This document shows positions 16,836 through 25,624 of a stretch of DNA of 64,000 nt, piece by piece. The position numbers were made by a program, and so were the translations under genes. The notes under the pieces were generated by a model, which saw nothing but the letters and a program-made list of their open reading frames with translations, ran no database searches and was not told where the DNA came from. Numbering within the stretch: the stretch's first letter is position 1; each line of letters starts with the position of its first letter. The stretch is from Pseudomonadota bacterium (GTDB lineage Bacteria > Pseudomonadota > Alphaproteobacteria > Sphingomonadales > Sphingomonadaceae), in the NCBI GenBank assembly GCA_023394965.1, contig JAEWZX010000030.1, forward strand, positions 338,158 through 402,157, given 5' to 3'.

Positions 16836-17525
16836 ATGGGTGATATTCCAAAGGTCGACCTTTCAATCCATCACCGGCCGAAAGGAATTTCGGACCGGAT
16901 TGCATACGGCTTCACCAAGGCGCTCCGCTTCTGCGCGGATACCTTCTTCGCCAAACGTTACGGACATCGCGCCATAGTGTTGGAAACCGTGGCGGCGGTA
17001 CCCGGAATGGTAGGGGCGACGATTACCCATCTCAAATGCCTTCGCCGCATGTGCCACGACCAGAACTGGATCCGCACACTGATGGAAGAGGCGGAAAATG
17101 AGCGGATGCATCTGATGACCTTCATCAAGGTTGCACAACCGACACTGTTCGAGCGCCTCGTGATCCTGGGCGTCCAATGGGTGTTCTACGTTGCCTTCTT
17201 CCTCCTCTATCTCGTCAGCGCGAAGACTGCCCATCGCGTGGTCGGCTATTTCGAAGAAGAGGCGGTGATCAGCTACACGATGTATCTGGAGGAGCTCGAC
17301 GAAGGTCGCAGCCCCAATGTGCCTGCACCGGAAATCGCGAAGCATTACTGGAAGCTGCCCGACGATGCGACCCTGCGCGACGTTGTACTGGTGGTTCGCG
17401 CTGACGAGGCCCATCACCGCGATGTCAATCATAGGTTTGCCGACGAACTGTCGGGCAAGATCGATCCCAAGGGGAAGATCGCACCCTATCCCGAGCACGC
17501 CGACGATATCAGGATGGCAGCCTGA
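16836..17525 (+). CDS. aox: Alternative oxidase (cyanide-insensitive quinol oxidase)
   Basis: Non-haem di-iron quinol oxidase that reduces oxygen to water without pumping protons and is resistant to cyanide and nitric oxide. The 229-residue bacterial form shows all four ligand motifs: Glu50 in LETVAAVPGM, Glu89 and His92 in AENERMHLM, the Glu-rich FEEEAV at 139-143, and Glu191/His194 in ADEAHHRD. Hydrophobic stretches around 108-128 would embed in one membrane leaflet. Placed between truncated haemoglobin and DUF1971 behind NsrR-like operators, it probably keeps respiration going when haem-copper oxidases are blocked by NO; Vibrio fischeri AOX is a known NsrR-controlled precedent. Confidence 0.95.
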   Translation: MGDIPKVDLSIHHRPKGISDRIAYGFTKALRFCADTFFAKRYGHRAIVLETVAAVPGMVGATITHLKCLRRMCHDQNWIRTLMEEAENERMHLMTFIKVAQPTLFERLVILGVQWVFYVAFFLLYLVSAKTAHRVVGYFEEEAVISYTMYLEELDEGRSPNVPAPEIAKHYWKLPDDATLRDVVLVVRADEAHHRDVNHRFADELSGKIDPKGKIAPYPEHADDIRMAA

Positions 17526-17526
17526 C

Positions 17527-17811
17527 ATGAATGCGACGCCCTATAAATCGACGCCCGTCTTCACCGAAGAAACTCTGCCGGCTTCCCTGCAGAAGAAGCA
17601 CAATACGAAGGCGGGTGTCTGGGGCGTCATTCGCATCCTTGAAGGCGAGTTGGGTCTGACATTGCTCGACCCGCCTTCAGAGACAGTTTTGCGCCCCGGC
17701 ACTCCGGGCATCCTTCAGCCCGAGCAATGGCATTTTGTCACCTTGCGTGGGCCAATGCGTATGCAGATCGATTTCTACGACACTCCGCCGCCGAACCGAG
17801 AGTTTCCTTAA
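17527..17811 (+). CDS. DUF1971 (YeaR-like) cupin protein
   Basis: A 94-residue small beta-barrel protein. The family pattern is plain: TPVFTEETLPASLQ near residue 9, HNTKAGVWGVIRILEG near 25, LDPP, PGTPGILQPEQWHFV near 60, and a C-terminal IDFYDTPP. E. coli YeaR is a member, is induced by nitrate/NO and is under NsrR, which matches this location directly after the oxidase gene (ATG one base after its stop). Sometimes annotated as tellurite-resistance-like because TehB proteins can carry this domain. Its biochemical role is not established. Its stop overlaps the convergent bioA stop by four bases. Confidence 0.87.
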   Translation: MNATPYKSTPVFTEETLPASLQKKHNTKAGVWGVIRILEGELGLTLLDPPSETVLRPGTPGILQPEQWHFVTLRGPMRMQIDFYDTPPPNREFP

Positions 17812-19055
17812 AGGCTGTCCAGGACATCGCCGACAGCGGCATAAATCCTGTCCAGTTCCGCTTCGCGAATACAGTAAGGCGGCATCACATAAATCGTGTT
17901 GCCCAGCGGGCGCAGCAGAATGTTCCGTTCCCGGAACATCGCCAGCATTTTGGGTGCCAGTTCCGACAGATACCCTTCGGACGTACCCACATCGAAAGCG
18001 GCAATTGTCCCCAGGCGGCGCGGATTTTGGATCATGGGATGATCTGAAAGATGCCGCAGCCTGCTTGCCTGACGTTCCGCCAGCGTGGCGATGCGCTGGG
18101 TAACCGGTTCGGTCTGCCAGATGGCGAGGTTTGCATTGGCGGCGGCACAGGCGATGGGATTTGCGGTATAGCTGGATGAATGAAAGAACATCCGGCCCCG
18201 ATCCGGGGCGTAATGCGCCTGATAGATCGGTTCGGTCGCCAGCGTCACCGCCAGCGGGATTGCTCCGCCGGTCAGACCTTTGGAAAGACACAGGATATCG
18301 GGCTCTATCCCCGACTGGGAACACGCCAGCAGTGTGCCGGTGCGGCCCCAGCCCGTCATCACTTCATCGGCAATGAACAGGGTGCCGTAAGCCGAACATA
18401 TCCGCCGCATTTCGGCCAGCGTGTCCGCCCGATACATCAGCATTCCGCCCGCCCCCAGAACCAACGGTTCCACAATAAACGCTGCAGCCCCTTCGCGACA
18501 GGCCGCCTCCAGCGCGTCCAGAGTTTCCTGTTCGGTTTCTGGATGGGGGAAAGGGATAGAGGTGACGTCGAACAGGAGTGGCTGATAAGCCCGATTGAAA
18601 GCACCGCGGGCCCCGACCGACATGGCCCCGATAGTGTCGCCATGATACCCATTATCCATAACGATGATCCGATGGCGCGGCTCGCCACGATTGAGCCAAT
18701 AGCCGAGCGCCATTTTCAGGGCGACTTCCACGCTGGTCGACCCGGAATCGGAAAAGAACACCCGGGTCAGGCTTTCCGGCAGCAACTTCAACAAGCCTTC
18801 GGCCAGCTCCTCCGCCGGAGAATGAGTCCAGCCCGCAAAAATGATCTGGTCGAGCTGTGCCGCCTGCTGCGCTATGGCCGCCGCGATCGCGGGGTGGGCG
18901 TGACCATGCGTTGTCACCCACCAGGAGGATATCGCATCGATCACCTCGCGTCCGTCGTCAGTATATAACAGCGCCCCTTCGGCAGATGCGATTTTGGGGA
19001 TCGGCTCCCCCAGGCCGTGCTGGGTGAAGGGATGCCAGATTGGTGAACTGCTCAT
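17808..19055 (-). CDS. bioA: Adenosylmethionine-8-amino-7-oxononanoate aminotransferase
   Basis: PLP enzyme converting KAPA to DAPA with S-adenosylmethionine as amino donor, biotin pathway. The 415-residue protein has IWHPFTQH at the start, AISSWWVTTHGHAHP near 43 (substrate pocket), DSGSTSVEVALKMAL for phosphate binding, ADEVMTGWGRTG near 228 and the PLP lysine in LCLSKGLTGG. Last gene of bioF-bioD-bioA, each overlapping the next by ATGA. The biotin genes bioB and bioC/H are not in the window. Confidence 0.96.
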   Translation of the reverse strand: MSSSPIWHPFTQHGLGEPIPKIASAEGALLYTDDGREVIDAISSWWVTTHGHAHPAIAAAIAQQAAQLDQIIFAGWTHSPAEELAEGLLKLLPESLTRVFFSDSGSTSVEVALKMALGYWLNRGEPRHRIIVMDNGYHGDTIGAMSVGARGAFNRAYQPLLFDVTSIPFPHPETEQETLDALEAACREGAAAFIVEPLVLGAGGMLMYRADTLAEMRRICSAYGTLFIADEVMTGWGRTGTLLACSQSGIEPDILCLSKGLTGGAIPLAVTLATEPIYQAHYAPDRGRMFFHSSSYTANPIACAAANANLAIWQTEPVTQRIATLAERQASRLRHLSDHPMIQNPRRLGTIAAFDVGTSEGYLSELAPKMLAMFRERNILLRPLGNTIYVMPPYCIREAELDRIYAAVGDVLDSL

Positions 19056-19675
19056 GCGAAATCCCCCACATCGAAGGAAGTGGCAAAACTCTCAGCAAGG
19101 CGTTCTGCCGTCAGGGTATCGAGAATGGGCAAGCGCCCCAGCCGTTTGACCTTGCCGATGGCGCAAATGGTGGCCTCGCTATCGTCCTGTGCATCGCCGA
19201 CGAAGGCCATGCCCAGGATCGGCACACCACGCTGGCGAAGCGCCTCGATCGTCAGAAGGGAATGGTTGATCGTCCCCAGGGCAGTGCGCGCGACGATCAC
19301 CGTCGGTGCGTGCCACTCGGCGATGCAATCGGCATAGAGCACATCGCGTGTGATGGGCACCATTGCTCCCCCTGCCCCTTCCACAACCAGTCGGCCGTCC
19401 ACCTGCGGCAATGCAAGGGCCGCCGGGTCGATGATAACGCCGTCGATTTCCGCGGCCAGATGGGGCGAACAGGGCGTGTTCAGCCGGTAGGCTTCGGGAA
19501 GAATGCGGGTTTCAGGCACACCCAGCGCGCCAACACGCGCGCTGTCGCTGCCGTCTTCCAGGCCCGCCTGCACCGGTTTCCAGTAATACGCCTGCAAGGC
19601 TGCAGCGAGCCCGGCGGCGAAGACGGTCTTGCCGATGTCGGTATCCGTCCCGGTTACGATGATGGCAGATTTCAC
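19052..19675 (-). CDS. bioD: Dethiobiotin synthetase
   Basis: ATP-dependent carboxylation and ring closure of DAPA to dethiobiotin. The 207-residue product has the P-loop GTDTDIGKT at residues 8-16, YYWKPVQAGLEDG near 30, and VEGAGGAMVPI near 98, the standard BioD motifs. Both its start and its stop overlap neighbouring bio genes by four bases, so translation is coupled. Confidence 0.95.
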   Translation of the reverse strand: MKSAIIVTGTDTDIGKTVFAAGLAAALQAYYWKPVQAGLEDGSDSARVGALGVPETRILPEAYRLNTPCSPHLAAEIDGVIIDPAALALPQVDGRLVVEGAGGAMVPITRDVLYADCIAEWHAPTVIVARTALGTINHSLLTIEALRQRGVPILGMAFVGDAQDDSEATICAIGKVKRLGRLPILDTLTAERLAESFATSFDVGDFA

Positions 19676-20793
19676 AGCAGGTCTTCCAATATTGTGCCCA
19701 GCTCGGCAATTGCCTCGGCGCTGGTGTTCAAGGTGATCGACACGCGCAATCGTGCGGTGCCGGGGGGCACGGTCGGCGGGCGGATGCCCCGGATGTCGAA
19801 GCCCTGGTGCTGCAGATGCTTGGCCAGCTCCATCGTGCGTCTGTCATCGCCGATGATGATCGGTTGGATATGCGATCCGCTGGCTGCAATGCCTAGCGGA
19901 TCGAAAACTTTCCTGGCTGTACCCACCAGCGCGCGCAGGCGTTCACGCCGATCGTCCGCGCCTGCCACAATGTCGAGCGCGCTGTGCAGGACCGCCGCCA
20001 TCAAAGGCGACGGCGCGGTCGAGAAAATGAAACTGCGTCCGCGATTGATCAGAAAGTCTCTGATGGTTTCGGGCACCAGAACGAGCGCACCTTCGCAGCC
20101 CAGCGCCTTGCCGCAGGTGGCGAGTACAATGGCATTCTCGCGGCCCTGAAGATCGGCGGCCAGCCCGCGCCCCCTGTTTCCGCACACCCCCACCGCATGC
20201 GCTTCGTCGATCAACAGCATGGCACTCTCTCGGTCTGCCAGCGCGGCAAAGTCTGCCAACGGTGCGCAATCGCCGTCCATGCTGTACAATGTTTCAAAGG
20301 CGATCCACGGCGTGCCCAAATTACCGCTCTCGCGCCATTGGCGAATGGCATCGGCAGCAGCCTGCACATCGTTATGCCTGAACGCGGCCCGTGGGGCGCG
20401 GGAAAGCTTCATCCCTTCATGAGCACTCGCGTGGACCAGCTCGTCGTAAAAAACGATGTCGTCCTTCTGCGGCAGCGTTGCGAGGAGCATGGTGTTCGCG
20501 GCAAAGCCCGAGCCAACGAAAAGCGCACATTCGCTACCGAAGAACTCGGCGGCCGCCGTCTCCAGCCTTTCGTGTTCCTCACCATTGCCACGCAGCAGCC
20601 GCGATCCGCCCGACCCCAAGGGCACGCCCCGATCGATAGCCGCGCGGGCCGCCCCCGCCAGTTCCGCAGACCCGGCAAGAGCAAGATAGTCATTGGAGGA
20701 GAAGTCCCATCCAGCAGCCAATGACAAGGACCGATAGCGACCAGACGCACGAAGGGCGGAAAGATCGTCTTTGTAAAAAAGGGGCAGTTTCAT
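19672..20793 (-). CDS. bioF: 8-amino-7-oxononanoate synthase
   Basis: PLP enzyme joining pimeloyl-ACP/CoA with alanine to give KAPA. The 373-residue protein has SNDYLALAG near 33, GSGGSRLLRGN near 56 (glycine-rich substrate loop), the aspartate block LLIDEAHAVGVCGNRGRG near 195 and the PLP lysine in ATCGKALGCEG near 231. First gene of the minus-strand biotin operon; its promoter must lie in the 150 bases shared with cobU, where I see no clear operator. Confidence 0.95.
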   Translation of the reverse strand: MKLPLFYKDDLSALRASGRYRSLSLAAGWDFSSNDYLALAGSAELAGAARAAIDRGVPLGSGGSRLLRGNGEEHERLETAAAEFFGSECALFVGSGFAANTMLLATLPQKDDIVFYDELVHASAHEGMKLSRAPRAAFRHNDVQAAADAIRQWRESGNLGTPWIAFETLYSMDGDCAPLADFAALADRESAMLLIDEAHAVGVCGNRGRGLAADLQGRENAIVLATCGKALGCEGALVLVPETIRDFLINRGRSFIFSTAPSPLMAAVLHSALDIVAGADDRRERLRALVGTARKVFDPLGIAASGSHIQPIIIGDDRRTMELAKHLQHQGFDIRGIRPPTVPPGTARLRVSITLNTSAEAIAELGTILEDLL

Positions 20794-20942
20794 CGCGCAC
20801 CGGCGTGTAAGTTGTCGCCTGCAGATTGCAAAGCGTGCAGACGGTTCACAGCCCCCGGATGAATGAGATAGCGGCCTGTTTCGTCATCTGGTTCAGCAAT
20901 GAGCGGGCCGTAACCCAAAGGGGTCTGAAAGGAAGTTTGCGC

Positions 20943-21449
20943 TTGGCTACTATTCGTCTTGTTCTTGGAGGAGCCCGATCGGGCAAAAGCCGTCACGCAC
21001 TTTCGCTGTGCGAAGGGCTGGATAGTCCGCATCGGTTCATAGCGACCGCGCAGGCTTACGATGATGAAATGACCGAGCGGATCCGCAAGCATCGTGAAGA
21101 GCGTGATGATCGGTGGCACACCGTGGAAGCGCCGGTCGAACTTGGTAAGGCAATTGCTGCACTGGAAAGCGGCACGATACTCGTCGATTGCTGCACCTTG
21201 TGGCTCTCGAATATCATGCTTGCCGAACGCGATGTGGATGAAGAAGCCAATGCGCTGATCGAAAGCCTGACGGCGGCTACAGCGAATGTAGTGCTGGTAA
21301 GCAATGAAGTTGGATCCGGCATAGTCCCCGAAAATCGTCTCGCGCGTCGATTTCGCGACGATCAAGGGCGTCTGAACCAGTTCCTGGCTCAGGCCGCCGA
21401 TACAGTCGACCTGGTGGTTGCCGGGATACCTTTGCGAATTAAGGGCTGA
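20943..21449 (+). CDS. cobU: Adenosylcobinamide kinase / adenosylcobinamide-phosphate guanylyltransferase
   Basis: Activates adenosylcobinamide to its GDP form for attachment of the lower ligand. The 168-residue protein starts at TTG 20943, giving (M)ATIRLVLGGARSGKS with the P-loop at residues 9-16; AAGGAAG precedes it, and an ATG at 20859 would add 28 residues absent from the family. Further landmarks: RFIATAQAYDDEM, H-R-E-E-R, LVDCCTLWLSN and VSNEVGSGIVPENRLAR. It is the only plus-strand gene of the cobalamin locus, and its 3' end overlaps the convergent cobD gene by 11 bases. Confidence 0.9.
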   Translation: MATIRLVLGGARSGKSRHALSLCEGLDSPHRFIATAQAYDDEMTERIRKHREERDDRWHTVEAPVELGKAIAALESGTILVDCCTLWLSNIMLAERDVDEEANALIESLTAATANVVLVSNEVGSGIVPENRLARRFRDDQGRLNQFLAQAADTVDLVVAGIPLRIKG

Positions 21450-22446
21450 GCGCTTTCGCGAGCCGTCCAAACGCTGCGTCGTCTGATGGTAAACCGACGC
21501 GAAGGTGAAGAAGTGCGTCTCCGACGAACCGCCGCACAGCTATCCCGCTTTCGGCAAGTTGCCGCCAAAGCATGGGGGCGTTTTCGGCCCGTACGAACCG
21601 GAAAAGATCGGTGCCGCCCACATCGACCAAGCCAGCGGTCGCAATCAGGCCCCGCATTTCCTGCATTTGCACGGCCAAACGCTCACGCGTCGCTTTTTGC
21701 CATTGCCGGTCCGCATAGGCGGCGGTTCCTATTTCCAGCGCAGGACCGGACACGTCCCAGCAGCCAAGCTTTTTATCGAGCGCACCAAGCACATCCGGAC
21801 CAGCAAGCACGGCCCCTAGCCTGACCCCAGCCAGTCCATAAAACTTACCGAATGAGCGCAGGACTATCAGCCCCTTGCGCCCAGCAAGCGAGGCAACGCT
21901 GTGAAACGGGTCGATATCCGCGTAGGCCTCATCGACGATCAGCAAACCGCCCCGGCCCGCAAGCCGCGCCCGCGCATGCTCGATCTGGTCGATTGGCCAG
22001 CCGCGTCCATCAGGATTATTCGGATTCACTATGACCACGACATCCGCTCTTCCTGCTAACTCCAGCGGATCCGATACTTCGATCACTCTCGCTCCGGATG
22101 CTCGCCAGCTTTCGGCGTGATCGGCATAACTTTGACCGCGAACGGCAACTGTGTGGGCTTTATGGATTGCTGGAAGCTGCCGAATAGCGCCCTCGGTCCC
22201 CGCCACTGCCCGACAATGAGCAGCACCACAGGCAAAAGCATCTGCCATAGACCTTTCGCACTCGGCGCGAGCAGCTTCGCCCGGAAGGCGGTGCCAGGCA
22301 TCCGCCGTGATCGCGGGAACCGGATAGAAGAAAGGGTTGATACCCGTAGAAAGGTCGATCCATGGCAAAGGCGCATCGGGAAATGCGCGCGCCATCGCAT
22401 CTATCCGGCCGCCGTGACCTGAAATGGGGTCATTTTTGCGGCTCAT
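21439..22446 (-). CDS. cobD: Threonine-phosphate decarboxylase-like aminotransferase (CobD/CobC)
   Basis: PLP enzyme supplying (R)-1-aminopropan-2-ol phosphate for the nucleotide loop of B12. About 335 residues, aminotransferase class I/II fold: HGGRIDAMARAFP at the start, IDLSTGINPFFYP near 30, NPNNPDGRGWP, LIVDEAYAD, and the PLP lysine in LRSFGKFYGLAGVRLG. Start ATG 22446 overlaps the cbiB stop (ATGA); an upstream frame start at 22500 would lie inside cbiB. The name differs between systems (CobD in Salmonella, CobC in Pseudomonas). Confidence 0.9.
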   Translation of the reverse strand: MSRKNDPISGHGGRIDAMARAFPDAPLPWIDLSTGINPFFYPVPAITADAWHRLPGEAARAECERSMADAFACGAAHCRAVAGTEGAIRQLPAIHKAHTVAVRGQSYADHAESWRASGARVIEVSDPLELAGRADVVVIVNPNNPDGRGWPIDQIEHARARLAGRGGLLIVDEAYADIDPFHSVASLAGRKGLIVLRSFGKFYGLAGVRLGAVLAGPDVLGALDKKLGCWDVSGPALEIGTAAYADRQWQKATRERLAVQMQEMRGLIATAGLVDVGGTDLFRFVRAENAPMLWRQLAESGIAVRRFVGDALLHLRVGLPSDDAAFGRLAKALSP

Positions 22447-23387
22447 AAGGAAAGCGAGCCAATAACAGCCAAGATCAGGCCGATCGCGACTATGACCCAC
22501 CGGTAAAGCGCCAACGCAAAGCGGAGATCGGCCATATTCGGATCTCCTCCTTGGGCATTCAACCAGGGTTCGTAGCTTGTCGCGCCGTCATAGGTTCGCG
22601 GGCCAGAAAGCCGAATACCCAGCGCACCCGCAATGGCTGCCTCGGGCCAGCCTGCATTGGGAGAGCGATGCTTGTTTGCGTCCTTCATCATGATGCCAAG
22701 AGCGCGGGGCGATGCAGCACATAGCGCAAAGAGCAAACCCGTGAGCCGCGCCGGGACCAGATTGGCGATATCGTCTAAACGCGCAGCGACCTTCCCGAAG
22801 AATTCATAACATGGGGTGCGATGACCGATCATCGAATCAAGCGTATTGATCGCCTTGTAAGCGAACAGCCCGGGCAGACCGAACATCACCCCCCAGAACA
22901 GAGGCGCAGTGACTCCATCGGATGTGTTTTCGGCAAGACTCTCTATCGCTGCACGCGCGATTGCTTGCTCGTCGAGATCATCGGTCTGCCGGCCCACGAT
23001 CCGGCTCAGCGAGTTCCGAGCTGCCTCGATGCCTGTGTCGCCAAACCCCTTCAGTACCGCGGCCACATGATCGTGGAGCGATCTGGCTGCGACAAGGCTG
23101 GAAGCGACACAAGCAAGTATCACCGCTCCGCCCCACCCACCGGGAGTCAATCGCTCGATTGCGAAACCGGCCAGCGCTGCAAGCGCCACCAGCGCAAGCG
23201 TAATCGCACCGCCCATCGCGACTTGGACTATCCTGTTCCAAGCCACTTGGTTCCCAAAGCTCTCGACCCGATCGACCAGCCACCCAAACCAGCGCACAGG
23301 ATGACCAATCCGCCGGTCCACTGCATCAGGCCAACCCAACAATGCTTCCAACGCCAGTGCTGCCAGCATGATCCATGCCGTGCTCAT
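22443..23387 (-). CDS. cbiB: Adenosylcobinamide-phosphate synthase
   Basis: Membrane enzyme that amidates adenosylcobyric acid with the aminopropanol arm. The 314-residue protein has several hydrophobic helices, the start ALEALLGWPDAVDRRIGHPVRW, and the conserved LAENTSDGVTAPLFW and INTLDSMIGH segments around 150-190. Called CobD in Pseudomonas nomenclature. Overlaps cobQ and cobD by four bases on each side within the minus-strand operon. Confidence 0.94.
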   Translation of the reverse strand: MSTAWIMLAALALEALLGWPDAVDRRIGHPVRWFGWLVDRVESFGNQVAWNRIVQVAMGGAITLALVALAALAGFAIERLTPGGWGGAVILACVASSLVAARSLHDHVAAVLKGFGDTGIEAARNSLSRIVGRQTDDLDEQAIARAAIESLAENTSDGVTAPLFWGVMFGLPGLFAYKAINTLDSMIGHRTPCYEFFGKVAARLDDIANLVPARLTGLLFALCAASPRALGIMMKDANKHRSPNAGWPEAAIAGALGIRLSGPRTYDGATSYEPWLNAQGGDPNMADLRFALALYRWVIVAIGLILAVIGSLSL

Positions 23388-24844
23388 CGTGCCAGCCCAA
23401 ACAGCGCATCGATGTCGAGCGCCGCTTCAAGCCCTTTAGCCAGTTCATCGAGCGCGCGTTCCACACCCTGTTCATAGTCGGTCGTTGAGCTGAAGCCGCT
23501 GCGCAAATTCCCGAGCCAGCGTGACCGGAAAGGGTCGCTTGCGAAGAGTCCATGAATATAGGTGCCCATCAGGCGCCCACCCGCTGCAAGTGCACCTTCC
23601 GCAGTGCCATCCTCTAGCCTGCAGAATGGTTGGTCGAATGCTGGACCTTGCGAGCGGCCGGTATGGATTTCGTAGCCGCTAACCGGGTCGCTTTCCGTAA
23701 CCGTTAGGCCGCGCACAGGGCGAACAAGCTTATCTTTCGTCATGACGGTCATCATGTCGAACAGGCCAAGGCCCTGTGCCGATCCCGCCGCGCCATCTAC
23801 CGCTTTGCTATCCTCGATAGAGTGTCCGAGCATCTGAAAGCCGCCACATATGCCAACGACAGATATGCCCTTGCGGTAGGCCGCGAGAATATCGTGGTCC
23901 CACCCCTGGTCACGCACCATTCCCAGATCGGTGATCGTCGACTTTGTGCCTGCCAGAACAATCGCGTCCGCATCGAGCGGGATCGGCTGACCTGGCGGAA
24001 TAAAGCGAACCTCCACTCCAGGCTCGGCGCGCAGTGGATCAAGATCATCGAAATTGCTGATCCGCGACAGCATCGGCACAGCAATCAATATGCCGGTACC
24101 TTCAGGTCTGGCTTTGTCCAGCACAACAGCATCTTCGGCTGGGAGGCGAGCAGCGCAATCCAACCAAGGCACGATACCTAGGCAAGGCCAATCAGTCCGA
24201 TCTTCGACAAACCGTATTCCATCGTCGAATAATGACGGGTCACCCCTGAAACGATTGATTGCGAAACCCGCGATCATCTCTGCGTCATCGGAAGAGATTA
24301 CCTGCTTCGTGCCGACCAGCGATGCGATGACCCCACCCCGGTCGATATCCCCTACAAGAATGACAGGAACATCGGCGGCTCTGGAAAAGCCCATATTGGC
24401 AATGTCACCGCGCCGCAGATTGACTTCAGCAGGGCTTCCCGCACCTTCGACGATCACCAACTCATGTGCAGATTTCAGCCGCTCGAAAGCCTCGAGCACG
24501 GTGGGTAGCAGGCTGCCGCGCTTAGCCATATAGGTTGCCGCCTCATCACTCCGCAGCGCCTTTCCATTGACGACAACTTGAGCCCTGCGGTCACCTTCGG
24601 GCTTTAACAGCACCGGGTTCATATCGGTTACCGGATCCAGACCTGCTGCTCGTGCCTGCAACGCCTGAGCCCGCCCGATCTCACCCCCGCCTGGACAGGC
24701 TGCAGCATTGTTAGACATGTTTTGCGGCTTAAACGGCGCTACAGCAATGCCGCGCTGCCGCGCAATCCGGCACAGACCCGCGACCAGCAGCGATTTGCCG
24801 ACATCGGACCCAGTGCCCTGAAGCATTATCGCGCGCGCAGGCAT
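23384..24844 (-). CDS. cobQ: Cobyric acid synthase
   Basis: Glutamine-dependent amidation of four side chains of adenosylcobyrinic a,c-diamide. The 486-residue enzyme has an N-terminal dethiobiotin-synthetase-like domain (GTGSDVGKSLLVAGLCR at 10-27, KPQNMSNNA near 39, VEGAGSPAEVNLR near 118) and a C-terminal glutamine amidotransferase domain with the catalytic cysteine in VVGICGGFQMLG near 326 and GYEIHTGRS. Normal length. It starts 6 bases after the btuD stop. Confidence 0.95.
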   Translation of the reverse strand: MPARAIMLQGTGSDVGKSLLVAGLCRIARQRGIAVAPFKPQNMSNNAAACPGGGEIGRAQALQARAAGLDPVTDMNPVLLKPEGDRRAQVVVNGKALRSDEAATYMAKRGSLLPTVLEAFERLKSAHELVIVEGAGSPAEVNLRRGDIANMGFSRAADVPVILVGDIDRGGVIASLVGTKQVISSDDAEMIAGFAINRFRGDPSLFDDGIRFVEDRTDWPCLGIVPWLDCAARLPAEDAVVLDKARPEGTGILIAVPMLSRISNFDDLDPLRAEPGVEVRFIPPGQPIPLDADAIVLAGTKSTITDLGMVRDQGWDHDILAAYRKGISVVGICGGFQMLGHSIEDSKAVDGAAGSAQGLGLFDMMTVMTKDKLVRPVRGLTVTESDPVSGYEIHTGRSQGPAFDQPFCRLEDGTAEGALAAGGRLMGTYIHGLFASDPFRSRWLGNLRSGFSSTTDYEQGVERALDELAKGLEAALDIDALFGLAR

Positions 24845-24850
24845 GATCGG

Positions 24851-25624
24851 TTAGGCGGGACCGGAAATCTCAAGCCGCATGGCGTTACCCTTGCGGAGAA
24901 CATGCGCGTCGATGCCAAACACGTCTCGCAAACGATTGCGAGTGAAGGTCTCTTCAGGTGTGCCATCTGCGACGATACGGCCTTCTTGCATCCAGAGAAC
25001 CCGCGTGGCGTATCGCAGCGCCAGTTCAAGATCGTGGATCACGGTGAGAACCCCACGCCCACCCTTTGCCAAGTCGGCAAACAGTTCCATTGTCTGATGC
25101 TGATAGCGCGGATCCAGCGCTGCGACCGGCTCATCGGCAACCACAAGCGGGGTCTCCGCAGCCAGAGCACGGGCAAGATGGACCCTGGCCAATTCGCCAC
25201 CCGACAAGGTGTCGGCAGCGCGCTCACCGAAGCTTTCAAGTTGGCACACTGTAATGGCGCGCTGAACCGCGGCTTCGTCTTCCGCCGACAACCGGCCCGG
25301 CGCAGCACCATATGCGAACCGTCCCAGTGCCACGACATCATGTACCGGCTGCGGCCAGACCAGCGGGCGCGTCTGCGGCAGATATGCAATTTCCAGCGCA
25401 CGTTCGACGCTGGAAAGCGTGGCAATTGCCCCCCCATTGATCGCGGCGGTACCGGAATCAGCGGGCAATAGTCCAAGCGCCAAGCGCAACAAGGTGGTCT
25501 TGCCCGATCCGTTGGGCCCGACAAGCGCTACGAGCTCTCCCGTCGTGACAGAGAAATTGGCATCGGCGACAAGCTGTCTGCCGTCGACGGCATAACTCAG
25601 GCCATTCGCTTCAAGGATACTCAT
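24851..25624 (-). CDS. btuD: Cobalamin ABC transporter ATP-binding protein
   Basis: Nucleotide-binding subunit that drives import across the inner membrane. The 257-residue protein has Walker A GPNGSGKTTLL near 36, signature LSGGELARV near 140, Walker B VVADEPVAALD near 160 and the H-loop VIHDLELALR. The sequence would also fit a haem or siderophore transporter (FecE/HmuV class), but it lies between BtuC/BtuF and cobQ behind a cobalamin riboswitch, so B12 or cobinamide is the likely cargo. Start overlaps btuC by four bases. Confidence 0.9.
   Translation of the reverse strand: MSILEANGLSYAVDGRQLVADANFSVTTGELVALVGPNGSGKTTLLRLALGLLPADSGTAAINGGAIATLSSVERALEIAYLPQTRPLVWPQPVHDVVALGRFAYGAAPGRLSAEDEAAVQRAITVCQLESFGERAADTLSGGELARVHLARALAAETPLVVADEPVAALDPRYQHQTMELFADLAKGGRGVLTVIHDLELALRYATRVLWMQEGRIVADGTPEETFTRNRLRDVFGIDAHVLRKGNAMRLEISGPA

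Noticed and set aside
20790..20950. Minus-strand frame ending with an ATGA overlap on bioF (reads GYGPLIAEPDDETGRYL)
   Set aside because: The overlap looks tempting, but most of the frame lies opposite cobU and no start with a ribosome binding site exists in the free part; probably chance.
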